Shown here piece after piece: positions 56,914 to 64,000 of a stretch of DNA of 64,000 nt. Location of the stretch: NCBI GenBank assembly GCA_928212115.1, contig CAKMRJ010005412.1:252322596-252386595 (forward strand), given 5' to 3'. A model generated the notes under the pieces. That model had not been told where the DNA came from and made no database searches. It saw only the letters and a list, made by a program, of their open reading frames with translations. The position numbers and the translations under genes are program-made. How positions within the stretch are numbered: the first letter of the stretch is position 1; the number at the start of each line of letters is the position of its first letter. This DNA is from Lactuca virosa. Taxonomy: Eukaryota; Streptophyta; Magnoliopsida; Asterales; Asteraceae.

Positions 56914-58212
56914 TCAAGCATCTCCCCCAAGCTGCGAACTCTCCTTTTTCGTAAAGAAACTCTTGCCATGAGTATGCCTGTAAACCTCATCATCTTCGGA
57001 ATCGGTTGACCAGACCTCTACTCCTCCAAATTCATTCTCAACATCATTTTCCTGCACAATCAAAGGAGGCATGGTGTTATTAGCACTCTTTTTCTTCATA
57101 ATCTCCTTCAGCTTTCGGAGATGGTATGCTTCGTCGTCTTCTCCTTCCTTCTTCTCATTTAACCTTCGCAACATGCAATCCTTGGCTAAGTGGTTTTTTC
57201 CACGATAGTAATTGCAGTCATAGTCGGAGTCACCCACGACATTCTTCTCCTTCTTATCCTCTTCTTTCTGAGAACTGTTTGCATTCTCCTCTTTTACCTT
57301 CTCAGAGCTATAGCTTCCCTTCCAGTTTCGGTTCTTGTTCCGGTTGAAGTTCCTTTTTGCGAACCTTTTTGGGTTAGATACCATCATTCCGAACACTTCT
57401 TTAGAGAGTTCACAATCAGAAAGCTCAAACTCTGATTCATCATATTCTTCAACCTTCTTACCCTTTGCAATGAGAGATGGCGAACCCATTCCAGAAACAA
57501 TCTTTCCTTCTTTCGTCACTTCAGCTTCATGTGATTTGAGAATTCCAACTAATATTTCCAACGAGTAATTCTTGAACTGCTCATGTGCTTTTACAGTTGA
57601 AACCATAGCCTTTCACTCAGGTCTAAGTCCGTTCATGAACGTGACCTTTTGCTCGATGAGTTTTCGTCCAATCTTATGCTTCATCATTCTACTGAGAAGA
57701 TGATTGTAATGATTAACACATTGTTCCGGATTCTCTTCAGGCTTTTGCACAAATGCACCAAACTCCGAAAGCAGTTGAGTCTGAGTAGAATGTTCTAGAT
57801 CAGCGTCAGTAGAGTACAATTCCTTAAGCCTATCCCATATATCTTTTTTTGTATCATATGAACTCACCAAACGAAAGGTGTGTGATGGTAGGGAAAACCT
57901 AATAATTCTCATTGCCTTGACGTTGCTATTTAAATTTTCTTTCTCATCTTGTGGAACATCCTTTACTTCAAGAAGAAGCTTGTTATAGTCCTTCTGAGTT
58001 TTAATTACTCTCCTAGTTCCAGTATGAACAAATGCTCCAACAGTGATGGCTTCCCAGATCAGATAGTCATTGTCTTCTAGGCCAAGGACGTGGTTTTCAA
58101 AATGCAACGCCCACACCTCATATTCACTCGGGAATAAGATAGGAATTCTGGTTGTGGATCCAATGCCGCTTGGGAGATTTATCGAGTTAACGTGAGAATC
58201 TTCGTAATGCAT
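56914..58212 (-). pseudogene. Copia gag N-terminal half
   Basis: ATG at 58212. The N-terminal part reads PILFPSEYEVWALHFENHV and GLEDNDYLIWEAIT (Copia gag start), followed by IWDRLKELYS and EQCVNHYNHLLSRMMKHKI (UBN2). A stop after FMNGLRPE (57613) splits it; the rest follows in 57606-56914. The zinc knuckle is CNYYRGKNHLAKDC, with the second Cys replaced by Tyr. The tail is acidic, with WSTDSEDDEV. After a one-base slip the frame continues as CLMVTNEVSQMRG up to the LTR insertion. Confidence 0.75.
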
Positions 58213-58385
58213 GTTTATATATTAAACAAAACATATGTGAACCAGATGTGTAAACAAGATCAGGGTAATATAAAGATCAAGATCAGCGTCAACAGTTGAA
58301 CTAACAATGACGGCTGAAACCCTAAAAACTTCTTTCAACAGAAGAGATGCGTATAGATTACACAGTCTCCTGCTCTGATACCAAT

Positions 58386-58685
58386 TGTTGAGTTATAATC
58401 TCTAAAGATCGAATGATTCAAACAGGTAATTAAAACAAGAACACAAGAATGATTCAAAATATGCTTAATGATTCCAAATTCACGTCTCAGAAGAACTCGA
58501 TGAAGAATTGCTACTGTAGAGGCGTGTAGGGTTACAAGGCTATTTTCTCGATTATAAAATACGGTGCATGCATGCACCTTAAATAGTTAAGCCCTGGTAA
58601 TTAACTAATGGGTGGACAGGCCCAAACCCGATTACATGATGAACTATACAAAGGTCCATAATGACGCAACACAAAATACCCAACA
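58386..58685 (-). repeat. 5' LTR of second Copia element
   Basis: 300 bp, TGTTGAG...ACCCAACA in plus coordinates. On the minus strand, AACTATTTAAGG near 58586 is the probable core promoter. Confidence 0.8.
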
Positions 58686-58714
58686 ATCTCAAATAGTCAA
58701 CAATCTCCCCTAGG

Positions 58715-59056
58715 TGTTTGAAACTGATTTGGCATGTTTGGTTATTTAGGGAAGTCTTTTAGGGTTAATCGTTTTATGATTCCCTACGGTGCCTTTACAG
58801 TTGAAGTTCTTAATCGAGCTCTTCTAAGGCATTGGTTTTATATTAAGGCATTGGTTTTATATTTATGGTAAATATTTTATGTTCCCTATAAATAATCATT
58901 AGGTTAGCTTTTGAGGAGAGCTTTTTACCCGATTAGGTTTTTCTCTGTACGTTCATATAATAATCAATATACACAAAAACCTTTATCAGATTACTTGCAT
59001 ATTTTCTTGATTGTTCTTGATATTCCGCATTCGACATCTCGAATTTACTCTCAACA
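58715..59056 (+). mobile_element. Possible short Copia solo LTR
   Basis: TGTTTGA...TCTCAACA, 342 bp, with CCCTATAAATAATC as core promoter at about 58886 and a CTCTGTACGTTC stretch after it. Flanking duplications were not found, so the edges are tentative. Confidence 0.45.
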
Positions 59057-59712
59057 ATATTTATACCTTAAGATCTATAAGCTAGTGCTTATTTCAAAGA
59101 TTATTTACATAAATATTTACATTTTATATTTTATATATTTTAATCAAAATTAGATAAAATCATATTTGTTTATAAAATATTTCGTCTCATATTTCAGAAG
59201 CAAAAAAAAAAATCATAAAAAAATTAACAACTTAATGTAGTCAATGCACTTCTTAATACATTCAATTCACAGTTTAATTGATTCAATTCACAACTTAATA
59301 AATTTAAATCATAGTTTAATACACAAATGCATTACTTAATATAGTCAATTTACAGTTTAATATAAAAAAAAATGTACATTCAAAACTCATATTCTATACT
59401 TAAAACTTACATTTCAAGAATTTCATTCACAGTTTAATAAAACATTTTAGGACTCTTATTCATAGTATTCGCAACTTAAAAACATACTGTTGAAACATTT
59501 CATCAAACACTTTTAGTGCACCATAAAAATTCATTTATAGTTTTTATATATTATTTTCACAACTTAAACAATTCATTTATAGTTTTTATATATTAATTTC
59601 ACAACTTAATCAATTCATTTATTGTTTTTATATATTAATTCAAATTATTATATATAATAATACTGTCTCAACGTTTAATAATAATATTGTCTAGTTACAA
59701 CCTAACAAAATT

Positions 59713-59720
<8 letters not shown>
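59057..59720. other. AT-rich interval with short repeats
   Basis: Many copies of CA(A/C)TTTAAT and TTCATTTATAGTTTTTATATATTA (59530-59640). No gene or element end. Confidence 0.5.
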
Positions 59721-59780
<60 letters not shown>

Positions 59781-59913
59781 CCATTAGTTGTAAAAAGGTA
59801 CCTGTACATGCCCTCTAAAGATAAACACGACAACGTATACATATGATACTTTAGCTATCAACCTAACAAAAGTTATTTAAAACATGTGTATATATATATA
59901 TATATATATAGAT

Positions 59914-59975
<62 letters not shown>

Positions 59976-60267
59976 ATATATATATATATATGGAAAAAAA
60001 AAAACCCTAAAAATCATAAAAATGTATAAAAAAAATACTTAGAGATCACAAAACTTTTTTTGATTTTATATATGAAAAAATCGCACATTTTTTTAAAAAT
60101 TCGCTGAAAAAAAAATCAATTTAAAAAAAATGGTTTTTTTTTCAAAAAAAATTTCAGCGAATTTTTTATAAAAGGTGCGATTTTTTCAAAAAAAAAAAGT
60201 TTCGTGATCTCATTATATTTTTTTATACATTTTTATGATTTTTAGGGTTTTTTGTTTTACATATAAC

Positions 60268-60362
<95 letters not shown>
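59721..60362. repeat. (TA)n tracts around a foldback MITE
   Basis: Three long (TA)n runs (about 59721-59777, 59888-59990, 60271-60355). A 51-bp segment (59781-59831) recurs exactly at 60364-60414, flanking the whole block. Confidence 0.9.
59994..60253. mobile_element. Foldback MITE with about 125-bp inverted arms
   Basis: The left arm starts AAAAACCCTAAAAATCATAA and the right arm is its inverse, ending TTATGATTTTTAGGGTTTTT. Further matching blocks are ATGTATAAAAAAA, GAGATCAC-AAACTTTTT, AAAAAATCGCAC and AATTCGCTGAAA. The centre is near 60123 with almost no loop. It lies in TA repeats, so the target preference is TA-like. There is no coding capacity. Confidence 0.8.
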
Positions 60363-60414
60363 TCCATTAGTTGTAAAAAGGTACCTGTACATGCCCTCTA
60401 AAGATAAACACGAC

Positions 60415-60837
60415 GCCCTTTTTTCTCATATACTTGCAACTGTTAGAATAAAATAATGCATTCTCTCATGGCTTAGAAACGCAAAATAACCATATCTCCC
60501 TCCATGTATTATTCTTCATGGGGCTAGACTTTCGTCGGCCTCAAAAAGCCTTTGTTGGATTCAAGAAGCCTTTGAGTTGTCCTCACCAGATTTTATCAAA
60601 AAAAATATTCGTCATATTTCGAACAAAAAACAAATCGACAAACACAATGTCGGAGGTAAGAGATTACAGTTGAAAAAAATCGCATTCACTTTAGATGAGA
60701 CTAGATTTGAACAGATCTGAAGTAGAAACAACATCGTAGACATGAAAAAACCATATGAGTCACTTAGATCTAACCAGATTTGAGAAAAAAGCATAGTTAA
60801 ATTCGTCGGAAGCATGAATTTGCTGACAGGCCACCGA
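60415..60837. other. Unassigned non-coding interval
   Basis: No supported feature. Confidence 0.4.
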
Positions 60838-61200
60838 AGACGACAAACAGATGTGGTGACGGATCCGAAGCCTTCCGGTGAAATGGATCTAACGAACTAC
60901 TGGTTTATTACATAGATCATGGAGAAAGAGATGGATAGGAGGTTGTCATGTTTCACCGGAGCTAAGAGGCAGCAGTGGTGGTGGCGCTTGACAACGGTGG
61001 CGTCGTTCGGTAGTGGTTGCGTTCTGCAATGAAGTTTTTGACTCTAGATCTGAGATCAATGGAGTTTGAAGGTGGAACTGAAGCGAAAAACCTTAGCTAC
61101 TCAATATTCCGACGACGGAAGGTTGTAGATGATGACAACGGTAGGTGGCGGAGGTAGGTGGCAGAGGTGGCGTTGGGTTTTGTGTTCTTAAGAGAGTTTG
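60838..61200. other. G+C-rich gene-like fragment
   Basis: Contains GGTGGTGGCGCTTGACAACG, CCGACGACGGAAGG and GGTGGCGGAGGTAGG stretches. The composition is like a captured exon or 5' leader. No ORF or domain is recognised on either strand. Confidence 0.3.
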
Positions 61201-61543
<343 letters not shown>

Positions 61544-61779
61544 AATGATCATTTGAGAACCTATAATTTTCCGAGAACCCAAAAACTAAAAGTGGAACGT
61601 TAAATTAAAAATTTTAATGGTTTGGATTGATCGTGGCGTAATTGTAATTATCATTTGTTTTAATGGTATCTTAGACATTTTATAAATAATCACAAGGGAA
61701 TATTAGGAATTAAAAATATCATTCATAATAATCAATTTTACAAATTAAAAAAAAAAGACCACACTCACACACACAAAAA

Positions 61780-62460
61780 CACGTTTTCTTTCTCCCTTTC
61801 TCTCTCTCATCTCTCAAGTTCTTCGGCCTCCCCACTCCATCACGTGCCTCCTTCCGATGAATATCTCCCTATGCGATTTCTCCGCCTCCGATTTTCGCCA
61901 AAAATACCGTCATATTGAGGATTGAATCGACGCACAGACCAAGGATCACTTCTATCTGGGGAGGATCATATATGAGTCTAAGAATCAATCGATCTTCAAT
62001 TTAACACAGTGAACTAGATCGGCGAGACTTTGTTCTTGGTTGTGATTATCAACGATGCACCAGATCCAGAAACGAATTTCGAGAGGAAGCTGTTGTCGAA
62101 GATTGAGAGGTTGTTGAAGAACGGTCACTTAAACACGAAGGTTGTATTGCCGAATGTCATAGTGAACGTATTGTATTCTTCACCGAGTCTCTCTCACATA
62201 TCTCCATCACATATTAGTCGATTCCAAATCTGGAATTGATCACTGGAATGTATCACAATAGCGTAGTTGCCATCGATTATCCTAGTGATGAATTTAATAT
62301 TCTTGTTTTTTCACCAGACTTCCCTTAAAACTACACATCACCGCCGACTCCCTGTAAACCTACACGATCAATGTTGTACGACTTCAAAGCTCTGTTAAAT
62401 TGTTGACGACTTCAGATTTTGAAATTGTAGACTTTTCATCTATTGAAGACGATCTCGACT
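61780..62460 (+). other. Gene-like fragment, unknown origin
   Basis: A CT-rich leader (TCTCCCTTTCTCTCTCTC) is followed by balanced-composition DNA. An open stretch (about 62030-62239) reads DAPDPETNFERKLLSKIERLL and then NGHLNTKVVLPNV, which looks like real protein but has no ATG in good context and an early stop. It could be a captured exon or a dead gene. The family was not recognised. Confidence 0.3.
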
Positions 62461-63634
62461 CCCTGCCCTAAGGTATCAATTTCTAAGTTCAATTTGTATG
62501 TTTGTTTTTCAATGAGCTGAACTTTAACTTGATTGTTGTGAATACTGATCTAGTTCATCGTGTCAAGTTAATGTGAAAGTGAAGAAATTTATGAATCTAA
62601 CTATCGTTGGTTCTTATTTACATTAGCAAAGTCAATTATGTAAAAAAATGCACATTGATTTCTGTTCAGTGCATTTTTGTCAATATGCATTCTCATACCT
62701 TAAATTTTATAGGTACTAGTACTTAGTGATTGAATCATCAAATTGCAACTATGAGTAGTTGGTGATTGAATTATCAATATGTATTTTGATTATTAAAACT
62801 TATAGGTATCGGTAGTTTGGTTCTTATTATTTTTTTATATTACTTTCAAGTTCTTGTGTTTTTAATAGTGAAACTTACTTACCGGAGGATTTCGTATTAG
62901 GATACATGTTCAAACAAATGAATTCCTATAATACATTATGACTTATCTAAATGGTTTAATTACTAGAATATTGTCAAAGTTAATATTTATTACTCATTGG
63001 ATAAATTTATCGTATGTAAATAGTTATGTATGCTAGAATTCAAACATGCTAATTTACTATTGTAAGTTTTTATGGTGTTAGGAAAATGAGACTTAGTTAT
63101 TATGTATAGTTTCTATGGCCTTTCATGAACTTGGGCTTTCATATATGTATAATTTTGTAGATTCAAAGATACTATATGAACACAATACTATTTTATTTTG
63201 CTTTCAACTGATCGACATTAGTTTTTAGTCATTTTAACTCGTATCTTATTTATTTGAAATGATTTATGCAGTTTTTTTTGGAAACATATAATTAAGTCAC
63301 TCCCAATATATGTTTTTCTTTTTACAGAACTTCCTTACTACAAAGCAAAAAAACAAATTAAAAGCAGAAGTGATGAAGCTTAATCTACCACCACCACCTC
63401 TAGCGATATAAACTAAGGTTTTTTTAGTAAATTATATATTTGGTCCTTCTATTTAATTGCTTTTTTTTTGGTTTTGGTCCCTAACATAATTAGTTTGTAG
63501 TTTTTTACCATGTGTCACTGGTTCATAACTCATAATGTTTTTCTCCCTTCTTATCTAAGTTAATAACCTAACTGTTATTTTTTTAAATGACCATTTTGCC
63601 CGTGGACCAAAACTGAAAAAAGTATAATATGAAG
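62461..63634. other. Non-coding interval
   Basis: T-rich. 63430-63560 has TTTGGTCCTTC and GGTTTTGGTCCCTAAC, like MULE ends, without a partner. Confidence 0.3.
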
Positions 63635-64000
63635 TGTAACAACAAAAAAATCATGACCAAAAATTTCATTTTTAATTATTAAATAAACCATAGTTACCAA
63701 ACTCATTTCATCCAAAAACATAAGTCATCGTATCAAATCAGAGTATCATATCAAAACACATGTCAATATATCAGAGTAAAACATCCCATGCTAAACAAAA
63801 TGGTGTGTGCACTGCAGTCATCCCGAGCTCTTCCCCTTGCTACCGGAAGTACCTGAAACCAAAACTGAAAACTGTAAGCACGAAGCTTAGTGAATCTTCC
63901 AAACTACCACATACCATACATATAATCACATAATCACATAATAACATAACATGGGCCTTGCCCGCTACATCGGGACCCGCTCGGCATCGGACCAAAATCC
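63635..64000 (-). mobile_element. 3' end of a Gypsy LTR (continues beyond window)
   Basis: The plus strand starts TGTAACAAC (inverse of the LTR end GTTGTTACA). On the minus strand the sequence resembles the 3' half of LTR1, including GGTACTTCCGGTA-CAAGGGGAAGA, TGACTGCA-TGCACACAC and TCGG-GCGGG-CCC words. The LTR start lies past 64000. Confidence 0.7.

Larger units (their letters stand above)
52737..58685 (-). mobile_element. Second Copia element, 5' LTR, gag and start of pol; 3' part lost
   Basis: Minus strand. The 5' LTR is 58386-58685 and the primer site TGGTATCAGAGCA is at 58371-58383. Gag lies at 58212-56914 and continues, after an inserted LTR (55120-56877), at about 55118-53292. The protease to pre-integrase region is at 53165-52737. 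Everything downstream is cut off by the Sirevirus-like insertion at 52737 and does not reappear in the window. Confidence 0.8.

Overview
This is a repeat-dense plant nuclear window. It has AT-rich intergenic DNA, many (TA)n tracts, spliced genes with GT-AG introns, and nested LTR retrotransposons, MITEs, a MULE, CACTA and Helitron ends. The style of the Gypsy and Copia elements, above all LTRs full of ACTCGTCGAGT-type palindromes, suggests Asteraceae, plausibly lettuce (Lactuca). That is pattern recognition, not a search result.

Layout. 1-15.9 kb: a minus-strand Copia element is split by a 13.8-kb compound LTR element (195-13985; outer target duplication GTACT). The compound holds three LTR copies, decayed gag, and 4.3 kb of foreign DNA with a CACTA end, a small promoter-bearing ORF (10357-10734), a hAT MITE with perfect 8-bp duplications and a Helitron-like end. 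15.9-20.3 kb: a Gypsy LTR with its leader and a small coiled-coil ORF, then a Copia LTR remnant. 20.7-24.4 kb: the one clear cellular gene, minus strand, seven exons, about 828 aa. It joins a Copia-gag-like N-terminal domain to ankyrin repeats and a PGG membrane domain. 25-31.3 kb: Helitron termini, the 3' end of a Gypsy element, then a hAT-like element with a nested MULE (9-bp duplications) and five ~198-bp tandem repeats. 32.5-40.2 kb: a probable solo Gypsy LTR holding a complete, young, non-autonomous Athila-like element (33830-39940, duplication GTGGG). 40-46.8 kb: microsatellites, a dead PIF/Harbinger transposase, stacked LTR fragments, AT-rich repeats and a Stowaway-like fragment. 46.9-52.7 kb: the 3' half of a Sirevirus-like Copia element with a very long decayed env-like ORF. 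It inserted into the pol of a second, minus-strand Copia element (52.7-58.7 kb), whose gag is itself interrupted by a Gypsy LTR. 58.7-64 kb: LTR remnants, a foldback MITE in TA repeats, gene-fragment-like segments and the edge of another Gypsy LTR.

Only the gag-ankyrin-PGG gene, and less surely the small ORF at 10357-10734, look like cellular genes. The rest is transposon strata. The broadest signal is that nearly every retroelement family carries its own CG-containing short word, repeated in clusters just upstream of its TATA box (or in the leader). In two Copia elements the word recurs through coding sequence in several frames. Read alignment-free from one window, this looks like family-specific cis-recognition vocabulary.
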